Below are positions 8,445 to 18,482 of a DNA stretch of 64,000 bases, piece after piece. A program made the translations under genes and the position numbers. The stretch spans positions 124,001 through 188,000 of the forward strand of contig JBPFEG010000013.1 in the NCBI GenBank assembly GCA_051061015.1. The letters are read 5' to 3'. This DNA is from Methylomicrobium sp051061015. GTDB taxonomy: Bacteria > Pseudomonadota > Gammaproteobacteria > Methylococcales > Methylomonadaceae. Within the stretch, counting starts at the first letter, position 1. Each line of letters starts with the position of its first letter. Under the pieces are notes generated by a model. The model ran no database searches and had not been told where the DNA came from. It was given only the letters and a program-made list of their open reading frames with translations.

Positions 8445-9761
8445 ATGGTATCGGAAACATCCTTCGTCAACTGGTTCAGAGATTCCTCTCCCTACATCCA
8501 CGCGCACCGGAACAAAACCTTCGTGATCAATTTCGGCGGCGAGGCGTTGCTCGATCCGGATTTCGATCATCTGGTGCACGATTTCGCGCTGCTGAAAAGC
8601 CTCGGCATCCGTCTGGTGCTGGTGCACGGTATTCGTCCCCAAATCGACGAGCGGCTGAAAAAACTGGATGCCCCTGCCCTGTTTCATAACAACCTCAGAA
8701 TCACCAGCAATCTGGCCTTGCAATGCGTGAAGGAAGCGGCAGGCACAGCGCGGGTCGAGATCGAGGCGCTGCTGTCTTTGGGCCTCGCGAACACGCCGAT
8801 GGCGGGATATGGACTGAAAGTCGCCTCGGGCAATTTCGTGACCGCCAAACCGATCGGCGTGATCGACGGCATCGATTATGGCCATACCGGCGAGGTCCGG
8901 CGGATCGACGGGGCGGCGATCGAACAGCAGCTCGATCAGGATGCGATCGTATTGATTTCTCCGATCGGCTATTCGCCGAGCGGCGAGGTTTTCAATCTGT
9001 CCGCCGAACAGGTCGCGACCCAGGTTGCGATTTCCTTAAAAGCCGAAAAACTGATTCTGCTGACCGAGCAAAGCTTTTGCGATCCCGACAACGGTCAACA
9101 GATCCAGCAGATGACCACCGTCGAAGCGGGTGATTTTCTCGCCCAATACCCTGACCTTCCGAATATCGTCAACCTGCCGTTGAAAGCCGCAATCCAGTGT
9201 TCGAACGCGGGCGTCAGCCGTGTCCATCTGATTGATCGAAGAACGGATGGCGCACTGCTGCTCGAACTGTTTACCCGCAATGGGATCGGCACGCTGATCA
9301 GTGCGACGCCTTTCGAAGAATTGCGGTCGGCGACATTGAACGATATTGGCGGCATCCTGGAGCTGATCAAGCCGCTCGAGCAGCAAGGCATTCTGGCCAA
9401 ACGCTCCCGCGAAAAGATCGAAATGGAAATCGCCGACTATATCGTGATCGAGCGCGATGGTTTGATCATCGGCTGCACCGCGCTGCATCAGGACGAGCAG
9501 AGCCGGAGCGGCGTGATCGCCTGTCTGGCCGTACATCAGGATTACCGGGGCGCTTCGAAAGGCAGCCGGTTGCTGGATTATGCCTATGCAAAAGCAAAGC
9601 ACTTGAGACTGGAAAAAATTTACGCCCTGTCGACGCAAACGATGCACTGGTTTATCGAGCGGGGATTCAGTCAGTCGGATTTGGCAAATCTGCCGGATTC
9701 ATTGAAAAGTCTTTACAATCCGCAACGGAACTCCAAAATCCTTTATAAGACCATCGACTGA
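8445..9761 (+). CDS. argA: N-acetylglutamate synthase ArgA
   Basis: First enzyme of arginine synthesis, making N-acetylglutamate from glutamate and acetyl-CoA. The 438-residue protein has an N-terminal amino-acid-kinase fold (about 20-270, FGGEALLD, VHGIRPQ) and a C-terminal GNAT acetyltransferase (about 290-438, GVIACLAVHQDYRG for CoA binding). The ATG at 8445 is preferred over the TTG at 8346: the protein then begins MVSETSFVNWFRDS, matching known ArgA proteins, and the upstream extension runs through the repeat element. In this family the kinase domain binds arginine for feedback inhibition. Together with argD-argF just upstream it makes an arginine gene cluster. Confidence 0.95.
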   Translation: MVSETSFVNWFRDSSPYIHAHRNKTFVINFGGEALLDPDFDHLVHDFALLKSLGIRLVLVHGIRPQIDERLKKLDAPALFHNNLRITSNLALQCVKEAAGTARVEIEALLSLGLANTPMAGYGLKVASGNFVTAKPIGVIDGIDYGHTGEVRRIDGAAIEQQLDQDAIVLISPIGYSPSGEVFNLSAEQVATQVAISLKAEKLILLTEQSFCDPDNGQQIQQMTTVEAGDFLAQYPDLPNIVNLPLKAAIQCSNAGVSRVHLIDRRTDGALLLELFTRNGIGTLISATPFEELRSATLNDIGGILELIKPLEQQGILAKRSREKIEMEIADYIVIERDGLIIGCTALHQDEQSRSGVIACLAVHQDYRGASKGSRLLDYAYAKAKHLRLEKIYALSTQTMHWFIERGFSQSDLANLPDSLKSLYNPQRNSKILYKTID

Positions 9762-9765
9762 CCAG

Positions 9766-10557
9766 GTGCAGACGCATACCCTCCTGCAAATTTCCGATCT
9801 GCATGTTCTCCCGCATCCGGGAGAAACAATGCTTGGCGTCGACACTGAATATTATTTTCACAAAGTCATTGAGCACGCATTTGCGGCGAATCCTCAAATC
9901 GATTTGGTCCTGGTCACCGGCGACCTGGCACAGGAACCTTGCCTCGACAGCTATCGGCGCATTGCCGAAAAATTGCTGTCTTTCGGGACTCCCTGCATTT
10001 GCCTGCCCGGCAATCACGATGACTTTGCGCTGATGCAAAGCGCTTTGAATGTGGATCAGGTCAACTGCGATAAGCAGGCTTTTCTTGGCAACTGGCAGAT
10101 CATCGCATTGAACAGCCAGATACCCGGCAAACCGGGCGGACGACTGGAAACATGGGAATTGCAGTTTCTGGAAGATTGTTTACGGACTTATCCGGAACGG
10201 AATGCGCTGGTTGCGGTGCACCATCATTGCCAAAGTATCGACAGTCCCTGGATGGATGCGATGATGATCGAAAACAGCAAAGAATTTCTCGCCCTATTGC
10301 GCCGCTATCCGAAGGCTAAGGCGGTCATCTGCGGACATATTCATCAGGTGATGGAGCAACAGGTGAATGCGATACGCGTATTTAGCGCCCCCTCCACCTG
10401 CTTTCAGTTCAAGCCGAAAAGCTTCGATTTCAGCGTCGCCGATACCGCTCCCGGTTACAGGATAATCAACCTTTATCAGGATGGCTTCCTGGAAACCGAC
10501 ATTTACCGCCTGCCCGAAACACTTAGCGGTTTACAGCCTAAAGCGGGCCCATATTGA
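9766..10557 (+). CDS. cpdA: 3',5'-cyclic-AMP phosphodiesterase CpdA-like metallophosphoesterase
   Basis: A calcineurin-like class III phosphodiesterase, predicted to hydrolyse cAMP to AMP in the cytoplasm. All metal-binding blocks are present in order: SDLH, TGDLAQE, GNHDD, VHHH and GHIH. At 263 residues it is close to the CpdA length. The start is GTG, four bases after the argA stop, so the two are probably co-transcribed. Substrate is inferred from family resemblance; related enzymes hydrolyse other phosphodiesters. Confidence 0.83.
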   Translation: MQTHTLLQISDLHVLPHPGETMLGVDTEYYFHKVIEHAFAANPQIDLVLVTGDLAQEPCLDSYRRIAEKLLSFGTPCICLPGNHDDFALMQSALNVDQVNCDKQAFLGNWQIIALNSQIPGKPGGRLETWELQFLEDCLRTYPERNALVAVHHHCQSIDSPWMDAMMIENSKEFLALLRRYPKAKAVICGHIHQVMEQQVNAIRVFSAPSTCFQFKPKSFDFSVADTAPGYRIINLYQDGFLETDIYRLPETLSGLQPKAGPY

Positions 10558-10580
10558 AAATTCCGAGCTATACAATGCAG

Positions 10581-11162
10581 CTACGCTGGAGCAGCAGCCC
10601 TTTTGTGTTTGGGCCGGCGGCTGCCTTTCAGCTTAGCAGGATCTAGCTGATCCACAACCGTTTTGCCCGCCGTATCGACCGGTAATCCTTCAAGAGCCAG
10701 AATTTCGCTCAATTCAGTCATCGCGCGTTGATAAACCTTGCGCTTGAAATAAACGACGTCTTTCAGCGGCTCCCAATAATCGACCCAGCGCCAGCTGTCG
10801 AATTCCGGTTTAGGGCAATGATCGAAGCGTACGTTCGATTCATGCGTGAGCAACCGCAAAATAAACCAGATCTGCTTTTGCCCGATGCAGATCGGCATCG
10901 TATTTTTACGAACATAACGGTCAGGCAGTTTATACCTCAACCAATAGCGTGTCCGCCCAAGCACCTGAACATGCTGCCGCAGCAGCCCGGTCTCTTCCCA
11001 CAATTCACGATACATCGCCGTTTCAGGGTCTTCATCTCGATTAATCCCGCCTTGAGGAAATTGCCAGGCATTCATCCCCATCCGTTTTGCCCAAAACACG
11101 CGACCCTCGTCATTGCAAAGGATGATCCCGACATTGGGCCGGTATCCTTTCGAGTCTATCAT
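10581..11162 (-). CDS. rppH: RNA pyrophosphohydrolase RppH
   Basis: Nudix hydrolase that removes pyrophosphate from mRNA 5' ends and so starts RNase E-dependent decay. The Nudix box is complete at residues 38-60 (GG...EDPETAMYRELWEETGL), and the N-terminus MIDSKGYRPNVGIIL is typical of RppH/NudH. At 193 residues it is a little longer than the E. coli protein because of a basic, alanine-rich C-terminal tail (RRPKHKRAAAPA). It is divergent from the HAD phosphatase gene, a pairing also found in pseudomonads. Confidence 0.95.
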   Translation of the reverse strand: MIDSKGYRPNVGIILCNDEGRVFWAKRMGMNAWQFPQGGINRDEDPETAMYRELWEETGLLRQHVQVLGRTRYWLRYKLPDRYVRKNTMPICIGQKQIWFILRLLTHESNVRFDHCPKPEFDSWRWVDYWEPLKDVVYFKRKVYQRAMTELSEILALEGLPVDTAGKTVVDQLDPAKLKGSRRPKHKRAAAPA

Positions 11163-11313
11163 GTCAAAACCTTGTTATTTGCCTCACCTTTTCCCCGACG
11201 TGCGTATGATAAAATGGCGAGGATGGCGAGACAGTTAATTGATGCCTTCATTGAACCATAAAATCAACCGAGTTTCCATAGGCGATTAGCCTTTTATTCT
11301 GGACAGGATAACC

Positions 11314-12000
11314 GTGAGTTTAGCAATTTTCGATTTGGACAATACCCTGATAGCCGATGACAGCGATTATTTATGGGGACAGTTTCTGGTAGATCGCGGC
11401 ATTGTCGACAAGGACGAGTACGAGCTAGCAAACGCGAAGTTTTACGACGATTACAAGCACGGCACCTTGAATATCGTCGACTTTCTGCAATTCTCGCTGC
11501 GCCCTTTGTCCTTGCATACGGCCGATCAACTTCACCAATGGCGGGCCGAATTTGTCGAGGATATCATCCGTCCGTTGCTGCTGAAACCGGCTCTCGAACT
11601 GGTCGCCAAACATAAAGAGCGCGGTGACACGCTGCTGGTGATCACCGCGACCAACCGCTTCGTGACCGAACCGATCGTGAAGCTGATCGGAATCGACAAC
11701 CTGCTCGCGACCACGCCCGAATTCTCAGAAGGACGTTATACCGGCGGTTTCATAGGCCTGCCCTGCTTCCGAGAAGGCAAGGTGGCCTACCTCGAAAACT
11801 GGCTGCAAAGTTCGAACGAAACATTGCGAAACAGCTGGTTTTACAGCGATTCGCACAATGATCTGCCTTTGCTGAGCAAAGTCGAAAATCCGGTCGCGGT
11901 AGATCCTGACGATACGCTGCGGAAACACGCCGAATCTGAAAAATGGCCTATCATTAGTCTGCGTAACGGCATATGCCCTGCCGAACATTTGCATAAATGA
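11314..12000 (+). CDS. HAD-IB family phosphatase (phosphoserine phosphatase-like)
   Basis: A 228-residue haloacid-dehalogenase hydrolase of subfamily IB. The nucleophile motif FDLDNT is at residues 6-11, the second motif (VITATN) near 109, and the third SDSHNDLPLLSKV near 188. Such proteins dephosphorylate small phosphomonoesters; the substrate of this close relative of SerB is unknown. The start is GTG. It overlaps the next gene by four bases (ATGA at 11997-12000). Confidence 0.85.
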   Translation: MSLAIFDLDNTLIADDSDYLWGQFLVDRGIVDKDEYELANAKFYDDYKHGTLNIVDFLQFSLRPLSLHTADQLHQWRAEFVEDIIRPLLLKPALELVAKHKERGDTLLVITATNRFVTEPIVKLIGIDNLLATTPEFSEGRYTGGFIGLPCFREGKVAYLENWLQSSNETLRNSWFYSDSHNDLPLLSKVENPVAVDPDDTLRKHAESEKWPIISLRNGICPAEHLHK

Positions 12001-13160
12001 CTAATAGCGAGTTCATGGAAAAACAGGAACGCCTACCCGAAGCCGAAATAAATGAAGTTGCTGGAATAACCGAGATAGCCGAGACAAAGCCGCCGAAACC
12101 CGCACCGAAGCGTAAAGCGGCGCCGCGCAAAAAAGCCGCCTCGAAATCGCGCAAAAAAAAGAAGAAGAAAGCGCCGCCTCCAGGTTATTTGCAACGCAAG
12201 CTGGCGATGCTTGCGGTCGAGTTCATCAGCCTCGCTGCGGTTGCGATTTCGGTAATCATCTTGCTGCTCGGCTATTCCGCCGACCGCTTCACAGGCACCA
12301 GCTTTTTCAGCAGCTTGCTGCCGTTTGCGCTCGGCGTATTGGTTCTGGTCGTGCTGGCGATATTTTTTATGCTCGGCTGGTGGCGGCTACGTCAATGGTT
12401 GCATTTAAAGGCCGAGGTTTTGACGCCTATGGTCGCTGCCTGTCTGGCTATCCTCATCGGCTGGTTTTCCGTACAGGATAATTTCGCATTGGCTTACGGG
12501 CATTTCCGCACCCTGGTCGGCGGCAAGAAAGAAGCCGGGCGCATAACGCTGGCGCATCAGATTTATGCCGCATACCGGCGCTATGGCACCAAAGACCTGC
12601 AAAAGATGCTGGTCCGCGCCCAGAGTTTTACGCCCGCGATCGAAGCGGCAGCGGAGGCTTTTGATGTCGACGTGAATATCCTGCACGGAATCGCGGCGGC
12701 CGAGTCCTCGTTCCTGCCAAGAAACAGCGCCGACGGCGGACGCGGCTTGTTCCAGATCACTCACGTGCCGAAAGCGATTACCCAACAAGCCGCCGAGCAG
12801 TTGGAAATCGACCAACTGGACTTACAAAATCCGAAACACAATGCCTATGCAGCGGCCGCAACCTTCAAGCATTATCTGACCGAAATGGACGGCGATCTCT
12901 TCCTGGGACTTCTCGCTTACAACATCGGCCCCGCGAACGGAGGCTTGCGTTTCATCATGAACCAGTACCATGCTTCCGATTTTACGACCATTCAGCCGTA
13001 TCTACAGGAAATGCCGCGCGGTTATCCGGTGCGGGTATTATCTTATGCGCTGGCTTTCCGTATCTGGCGCGAAGAAGGCAAACTGCTGGCGTATGAAGAA
13101 GGCCGCAATGCGCTCCATATTCAGAATATCGGCATACCCGGCCTGCACGGCAATTTTTAA
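11997..13160 (+). CDS. Membrane-bound lytic transglycosylase (SLT domain)
   Basis: A 387-residue protein predicted to cleave peptidoglycan glycan strands. It opens with an acidic then very basic Lys/Ala/Pro-rich segment (about 30-62, KKKKKKAPPPGYLQRK), followed by about three membrane segments (65-160). The C-terminal half is a periplasmic SLT/goose-lysozyme-like domain with the catalytic glutamate in AAAESSF near residue 235 and the GGRGLFQITH and AAAATFKHYL motifs. It is translationally coupled to the HAD phosphatase by ATGA. The long basic cytoplasmic leader is unusual and might bind nucleic acid or anionic lipid, which is inference. Confidence 0.85.
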   Translation: MTNSEFMEKQERLPEAEINEVAGITEIAETKPPKPAPKRKAAPRKKAASKSRKKKKKKAPPPGYLQRKLAMLAVEFISLAAVAISVIILLLGYSADRFTGTSFFSSLLPFALGVLVLVVLAIFFMLGWWRLRQWLHLKAEVLTPMVAACLAILIGWFSVQDNFALAYGHFRTLVGGKKEAGRITLAHQIYAAYRRYGTKDLQKMLVRAQSFTPAIEAAAEAFDVDVNILHGIAAAESSFLPRNSADGGRGLFQITHVPKAITQQAAEQLEIDQLDLQNPKHNAYAAAATFKHYLTEMDGDLFLGLLAYNIGPANGGLRFIMNQYHASDFTTIQPYLQEMPRGYPVRVLSYALAFRIWREEGKLLAYEEGRNALHIQNIGIPGLHGNF

Positions 13161-13180
13161 ATGCTCAAGTAAATACCTAT

Positions 13181-14482
13181 TCACTTTTCGCTGTTTGTGC
13201 TCTTATTGACCACTAAGACCTTGTCTATTCGCGTTCCGTCAACATCAACCACTTCAAAATACCAATTGTCATAAACAAAGTTATCCGTCACATGGGGTAT
13301 TTTTTCCAGATAGAAGAGAATAAAGCCGCCCAGGGTATTGAAGGCCGCGCCCGACTCTCCGGGGAAAGGCCCCGGGATGCCAATCACGGATTTCAGCCGC
13401 GCAATTGATACGCCTCCATCCACCAGCCAGGAGCCATCACTACGCTGTACGATATCGGGATCCAGATCGTGCTCCAAGCTCGGCAGATCTCCCACAATGG
13501 CTTTTAATACATCGCTTAACGTAACCAACCCTTCCAATTCGCCATACTCATTGACGATCAGCGCGAGATCGCCATGCGCCTCCTTAAAAAACTCCAACAA
13601 ATGAGAAAGCGTCAACGAATCGGGTATATAGAGAGGAGGACGTAATACATTCTCGATATTGAGTTCACCGTTATTGAGCAAGGTTTTCAATAAATCGCCA
13701 CGGTGCAAAATACCCAGCACGTTTTCTATCCCATCTCGGCAGACCACCGTCTTCGCATAGGGGCAAGCGGCAATCAGGCTTCGGATTTCTTGATCGTCAT
13801 TCTCCAAATCGATGATAAAAATATCTTTTCGAGGGGTCATGATTGCGCCGACCCGCTGCTCGTCGAGCTTCAAGACATTCGCCACCAACGGACCTTCCTG
13901 GGCATGAAAAACGCCTGCTTCCGAGCCAATGTCCATCAGGATTTTGATTTCTTCATCGGTAACCGTGGCTTGCCGGGGTTTATGAGCGCCCATTAAACGT
14001 AAGACAGTATGGCTGGATGCGGATAGCAGCCAAACCAACGGACTCGCAATCAGGGACAAGCCGTTCATCGGCCTGGCGATCACGCGCGCGATGCCTTCGG
14101 GGCGCAATAATGCCAGATGTTTAGGCACCAACTCACCCACGACGACCGAAAAGTAAGTAATCACCATGACCGTAATCACTAAGGCCAGACTTTCCGCATA
14201 AGGCGCCAGGTAGGACACCTGCCGCAACTGCATCGTTAACGGCTGAATCAGCGCTTCCTCTCCCAAAACGCCGCTCAGGATACCTACCGAAGTAATCCCG
14301 ACTTGTACAGTGGATAAAAAACGTGAGGGTTCTTGATGAAGTTTCAGGGCGGCTTTAGCGCCAGAGCGGTGTTCGTCAGCCAGTTTTTGCAGACGCGCTT
14401 TACTAGAAGAAACCAACGCCATTTCAGACATGGCAAATAGGCCGTTAATCAGGATCAAAATGAAAATAAGCGCGATATCCAT
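13181..14482 (-). CDS. CNNM/CorC-family transporter-associated membrane protein (DUF21 + CBS)
   Basis: A 433-residue inner-membrane protein of the hemolysin C/CorC group. An N-terminal DUF21 (CNNM) region has about four membrane segments (1-170), followed by a pair of CBS domains (about 205-330; MTPRKDIFIID, ILHRGDLLK) and a C-terminal CorC/HlyC domain (about 345-430; VDGGVSIARLK). Relatives bind adenine nucleotides and take part in Mg2+/Co2+ efflux or homeostasis; the ion is not shown by the sequence. It converges on the transglycosylase gene with only 20 bases between them. Confidence 0.9.
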   Translation of the reverse strand: MDIALIFILILINGLFAMSEMALVSSSKARLQKLADEHRSGAKAALKLHQEPSRFLSTVQVGITSVGILSGVLGEEALIQPLTMQLRQVSYLAPYAESLALVITVMVITYFSVVVGELVPKHLALLRPEGIARVIARPMNGLSLIASPLVWLLSASSHTVLRLMGAHKPRQATVTDEEIKILMDIGSEAGVFHAQEGPLVANVLKLDEQRVGAIMTPRKDIFIIDLENDDQEIRSLIAACPYAKTVVCRDGIENVLGILHRGDLLKTLLNNGELNIENVLRPPLYIPDSLTLSHLLEFFKEAHGDLALIVNEYGELEGLVTLSDVLKAIVGDLPSLEHDLDPDIVQRSDGSWLVDGGVSIARLKSVIGIPGPFPGESGAAFNTLGGFILFYLEKIPHVTDNFVYDNWYFEVVDVDGTRIDKVLVVNKSTNSEK

Positions 14483-14593
14483 AATGCCAGCCGCCAGTCC
14501 CGGTACCGGTACCGTTCAAGGTTAAAAGACGGATTTTATCACTGCCGAATCATATCCGGCCAAAAGCGTGGACTACCTGAATAGGACTGAAAC

Positions 14594-14899
14594 TCAGATA
14601 TCATGCATCTGCCTGCGCAGCATTTCCCTTTCCTCCAGCAGATCCAGTACCAGGGCGCTGCCCGGAAGATTCACGCCCAGATCGTGCTGCAAATGAATCG
14701 CAATCTGGAGACGTTTCAGCGCCTTCGTATCGAAACGCCAGGTATGAATCGAAGCGCCTTCCGGATCCAGAATGCCTTCCTCGACCATTTCGATCACCTG
14801 TTCCTGGCTGGCTTTCGCGCACTCGCAAAGCTCAACCAGCGAAAATTGAATTGTTTCGTCCAGAACCGTTCCGCTAATTACCCATAATTCCTCTTTCAT
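14594..14899 (-). CDS. cbpM: Chaperone modulatory protein CbpM
   Basis: A 101-residue MerR-like helical protein that binds the J domain of CbpA and inhibits its co-chaperone and DNA-binding activity. Evidence is the N-terminal FSLVELCECA, the RFDTKALKRLQIAIHLQHDL segment, the leucine-rich C-terminal helix, and its position immediately after cbpA. Start and cbpA stop overlap by one base (TGATG), so the modulator is translationally coupled to its target. Confidence 0.87.
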   Translation of the reverse strand: MKEELWVISGTVLDETIQFSLVELCECAKASQEQVIEMVEEGILDPEGASIHTWRFDTKALKRLQIAIHLQHDLGVNLPGSALVLDLLEEREMLRRQMHDI

Positions 14900-15852
14900 C
14901 AGTCGATTCCCATGTTTTGGCGCGGATTCATCGGCATTAGCTCAGCCATCTTTTTATACAACGCGACAGCCGCCTCATTGGGCGCAGGCGGTGTCACGAT
15001 CTTTAAGGAAATTAATTGATCGCCCGGCGTTGCGGCAGGCAATCCTCGCCCTTTCAAGCGCAATTGCGTGCCCGACTGTGAACCAGGCGGTATTTTGACC
15101 TCAACTTTTCCTCCCAAGGTCGGTACCGGTACACTGCCGCCCAATGCCGCTTCCCAGGGGGTAACCGGCAATTCGATGGAAATATCCTTGCCTTTCACCT
15201 GGAAGTAACGGTGTTTGTTGAATTCAACCTCGAGGTATAAATCGCCGCTCTGCCCGCCCTGCACTCCCGGCATGCCCTGCCCGGTCAGACGAATGCGCTG
15301 GCCGGCCTGAATTCCGCGCGGAATTTTGATGTTTAACGTTTTCTGGTTCGGTACGAGGCGGCCCTGTGCGTTGATTTCCGGCATGTTCAACGCAATAGTC
15401 CGGGTGGCACCATGGTAAGCATCCTCCAGATCGATCTGGATGCGCACATGCTGGTCTTCGCCCTGAGCTTGAAAGCCGCGGTAGAATGCGCCTTCCTGGT
15501 GTGGGGAAAAGCCGCCTCCGAACAACGCCTCGAAAAAATCGCTGAAGCCTGTCGCTTGTCCTCCCCCGGTGAAACCCTTGCCGAAATCGAATTCGCGCTG
15601 CCAGTCGGGCGGCGGTGTAAAAGTTTGCCCGTCCTGAAAATTCTGGCCGATCTGATCATAGGCGGCGCGTTTCTTCGGATCTTTCAAAACCTCATAAGCC
15701 TCGCCGAGTTCCTTAAATTTGGCTTCCGCGTTCTTTTCCTTGCTCACATCAGGATGATATTTGCGAGCCAATTTGCGGTAGGCGCGTTTGATCTCCTCCG
15801 GCGTCGCTTTGCGATCAACACCCATAATCTTGTAATAATCTTTATATTCCAT
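14899..15852 (-). CDS. cbpA: Curved-DNA-binding protein / DnaJ-type co-chaperone CbpA
   Basis: A type II J-domain protein of 317 residues. The J domain (1-70) carries the HPD tripeptide (KYHPDVS) needed to stimulate DnaK. A Gly/Phe-rich linker (about 75-120) is followed by the two C-terminal substrate-binding domains (IPRGIQAGQRIRL; IPPGSQSGTQLRLKGRG). CbpA acts with DnaK and also binds curved DNA in the nucleoid. It lacks the zinc-finger domain of DnaJ, separating the two. It forms an operon with cbpM. Confidence 0.94.
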   Translation of the reverse strand: MEYKDYYKIMGVDRKATPEEIKRAYRKLARKYHPDVSKEKNAEAKFKELGEAYEVLKDPKKRAAYDQIGQNFQDGQTFTPPPDWQREFDFGKGFTGGGQATGFSDFFEALFGGGFSPHQEGAFYRGFQAQGEDQHVRIQIDLEDAYHGATRTIALNMPEINAQGRLVPNQKTLNIKIPRGIQAGQRIRLTGQGMPGVQGGQSGDLYLEVEFNKHRYFQVKGKDISIELPVTPWEAALGGSVPVPTLGGKVEVKIPPGSQSGTQLRLKGRGLPAATPGDQLISLKIVTPPAPNEAAVALYKKMAELMPMNPRQNMGID

Positions 15853-16031
15853 TTGGATCGGCAGAAGGTTAGGAAATGCACAGAAATATGATAATCCTAA
15901 TTAATAAAAACTATAATCAAAACTTTCAGTCTTTTATTGATATATAGAGTCATCCATTAACGATGGGTCTCAGGTAAAATAAAGCGCGCGCAGAAGTATC
16001 CTAATTTAGTGGATTTAATCATCTTGCCTCA

Positions 16032-18449
16032 ATGACTGAGTATTCATATATGAAAATAGCACCTCTGGTTTCTTCCCAACTCTATAAGGCTTGCGATATT
16101 TCACAGCTGACTTTCGCCTCGACCAATGATCTGGAGGATATCGATCTGACAGTCGGTCAGGAGCGGGCGATCGAATCGATTAAATTCGGCATCCGGATCG
16201 CAAAAAAAGGTTATAACGTATTTGCGATGGCACCGTCGGGCACTGGCAAGCTGACATCGGTATTACAACTGGCTGAACACGAAGCCAGCCGCCATCCCAT
16301 TCCAGCGGATTGGTGTTATGTGAATAATTTCAGCCAGCCCGCCAAACCGAACGCGATCAAACTCTCTCCGGGAGAAGGTCGAATTTTCCAGACCGATATG
16401 GAGAAGCTGGTCGATGAACTCAGCATCGCAATTCCCGCCGCGTTCGACGGCGATGAATACCGCTCCCGGGTCGGTGAACTGGAAAGCAAGTCCCGCCAGC
16501 ATGAAATCGACCAACTCAGTCAATTGCGCGATGAAGCCGCCGAAGCCCATATCATTCTGACCGAAACCACCACCGGGTATGCCTTCGTGCCTTCCGACGA
16601 CAAGGGCGAGCCAATCAGCGCGGAAGATTTCGCCAAATTCGATAAAGATAAACAGCATCAGATTCAGGAGGCGATTTTCGAGTTTCAGGAACGCCTGCAA
16701 AATCTGTTGAAAAAATTTCCGGCCTGGCGCAAGGAAAACAAACGCAAATTGCAGGCGCTGAATCGTGAAGTCGCCGAGCTTGCGGTCAATCATTCGATCG
16801 ACGACCTGCTCGCCAAATACGCTCATCACCCAGCAATTATGGCTTATCTGAAGGACGTCAAGCAGGACATCATCGAGCATATCCGCGATTTCATTCCGCA
16901 TACCGAGAAAGCCCTCCCGTTCATGGAAATGCCGCAGGAACAAAATCCGTTCAAACGCTATCAGGTTAACCTGATGGTCGACATTAACCATAAAAAATCA
17001 GCGCCAGTTATTTTTGAACAGCATCCCAACTATGGGAATTTGATCGGCCGTATCGATCATCAGGCCTATATGGGCTCTCTGGTAACCGATTTCACGATGA
17101 TCAGGCCTGGCGCGCTGCACAAGGCTAACGGAGGTTTCCTGATTCTCGATATGCAAAAACTGCTGCTCCAGCCCTATGCCTGGGAAAGCCTGAAAAGGAC
17201 CTTGCAAATGGGCAAAATATGTATCGAATCGCTGGAACGGGCGCTTGGCCTGATGAGTACCGTTTCACTCGAACCCGAGCCGATTCCTCTCAATGTCAAA
17301 GTGATCCTGATTGGCGAACCGCTCTTTTATTATTTATTGAGCGCCTACGATCCCGAATTTCATGATCTTTTCAAGATCGCGGCCGATTTCGATGAAACGG
17401 TTTCGCGCGACACCAAAACGCTGGACTATGCGCGTTTACTGGGAACACTGGCGCGGCGTGAAAAGCTTCGGCCGTTGAGCCGTCAGGCAGTGGCCCGACT
17501 CATCGAACACAGCGCACGACTGGCCGGCGATACCGAAAAACTGCTGACCCACCTGCGCAGCATCACTGACCTGTTGACCGAATCTGATTATTGGGCCCAC
17601 AGCAATGGCCATACTGAAATCACCAACAGCGATATACAACAGGCTATCGACCACAAAACCAAACGACTCGATAAGGTCCGCGAAAAACTGTACGAAAATA
17701 TTCTGCGCGGCACGCTTATGATCGATACCGAAGGCAAGGTGATCGGCCAGATCAACGGCCTCTCGGTTCTGCAGCTCGGCGATTTCATGTTCGGCCAGCC
17801 TTCCCGTATTACCGCCACGACACGGCTCGGCAACGGCAAAATCGTCGACATCATGCGCGAAACCGAACTCGGCGGCGCCCAGCATTCGAAAGGCGTGCTG
17901 ATCCTGTCGAGCTACATTGCGGCGAAATATGCCCGGAAAAGCCCATTTTCAATGGCCGCCAGCCTGGTTTTCGAACAGTCTTATGGCCATGTCGAAGGCG
18001 ACAGCGCGTCGCTCGCCGAACTCTGCGCGATCCTGTCATCGCTGGCGGGAGTACCGCTCCGGCAGGATATCGCGATCACGGGTTCAGTCAATCAGCTCGG
18101 CCTAGTGCAACCAATTGGCGGCGTCAACGAAAAAATCGAAGGCTTCTACGATATTTGCGCTGCCAAAGGGCTCATCGGCACCCAAGGAGTGATCATTCCG
18201 GCCAGCAATGTTAAACATCTGATGCTGCGCTGGGACGTCGTGCATGCCGCTCAAACGAAACAATTTTCAATCTATGCGGTAACAACTGTCGACGAAGCGC
18301 TGGAAATATTGACCGGCACTGAAGCGGGCGAAGCCAATGCTGCGGGCGGTTATCCGCCGGAATCATTCAATGCAAAGGTCGATGCGCAGTTGCAGCAATT
18401 TACGACGATAAGAAAAGACTACGCCAAATCCCAGTCGGATCAAGCTTGA
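16032..18449 (+). CDS. Lon-like ATP-dependent protease (AAA + S16 domain)
   Basis: An 805-residue protein of the proteobacterial Lon-like (YcbZ/LonB-type) group. It has a Walker A loop APSGTGK near residue 60, a long helical insertion (about 140-290), an AAA region with HKANGGFLILD, and a C-terminal Lon protease domain whose Ser-Lys dyad lies in EGDSAS (about Ser657) and VNEKIEG (about Lys700). It should degrade proteins in the cytoplasm; targets are unknown. The start could be the ATG at 16032 or, six codons later, the one at 16050. It is followed after 33 bases by glgP in the same direction. Confidence 0.9.
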   Translation: MTEYSYMKIAPLVSSQLYKACDISQLTFASTNDLEDIDLTVGQERAIESIKFGIRIAKKGYNVFAMAPSGTGKLTSVLQLAEHEASRHPIPADWCYVNNFSQPAKPNAIKLSPGEGRIFQTDMEKLVDELSIAIPAAFDGDEYRSRVGELESKSRQHEIDQLSQLRDEAAEAHIILTETTTGYAFVPSDDKGEPISAEDFAKFDKDKQHQIQEAIFEFQERLQNLLKKFPAWRKENKRKLQALNREVAELAVNHSIDDLLAKYAHHPAIMAYLKDVKQDIIEHIRDFIPHTEKALPFMEMPQEQNPFKRYQVNLMVDINHKKSAPVIFEQHPNYGNLIGRIDHQAYMGSLVTDFTMIRPGALHKANGGFLILDMQKLLLQPYAWESLKRTLQMGKICIESLERALGLMSTVSLEPEPIPLNVKVILIGEPLFYYLLSAYDPEFHDLFKIAADFDETVSRDTKTLDYARLLGTLARREKLRPLSRQAVARLIEHSARLAGDTEKLLTHLRSITDLLTESDYWAHSNGHTEITNSDIQQAIDHKTKRLDKVREKLYENILRGTLMIDTEGKVIGQINGLSVLQLGDFMFGQPSRITATTRLGNGKIVDIMRETELGGAQHSKGVLILSSYIAAKYARKSPFSMAASLVFEQSYGHVEGDSASLAELCAILSSLAGVPLRQDIAITGSVNQLGLVQPIGGVNEKIEGFYDICAAKGLIGTQGVIIPASNVKHLMLRWDVVHAAQTKQFSIYAVTTVDEALEILTGTEAGEANAAGGYPPESFNAKVDAQLQQFTTIRKDYAKSQSDQA

Positions 18450-18482
18450 AAGCTCCCTCTTCCTTCCTTTAGATAGTTCCTA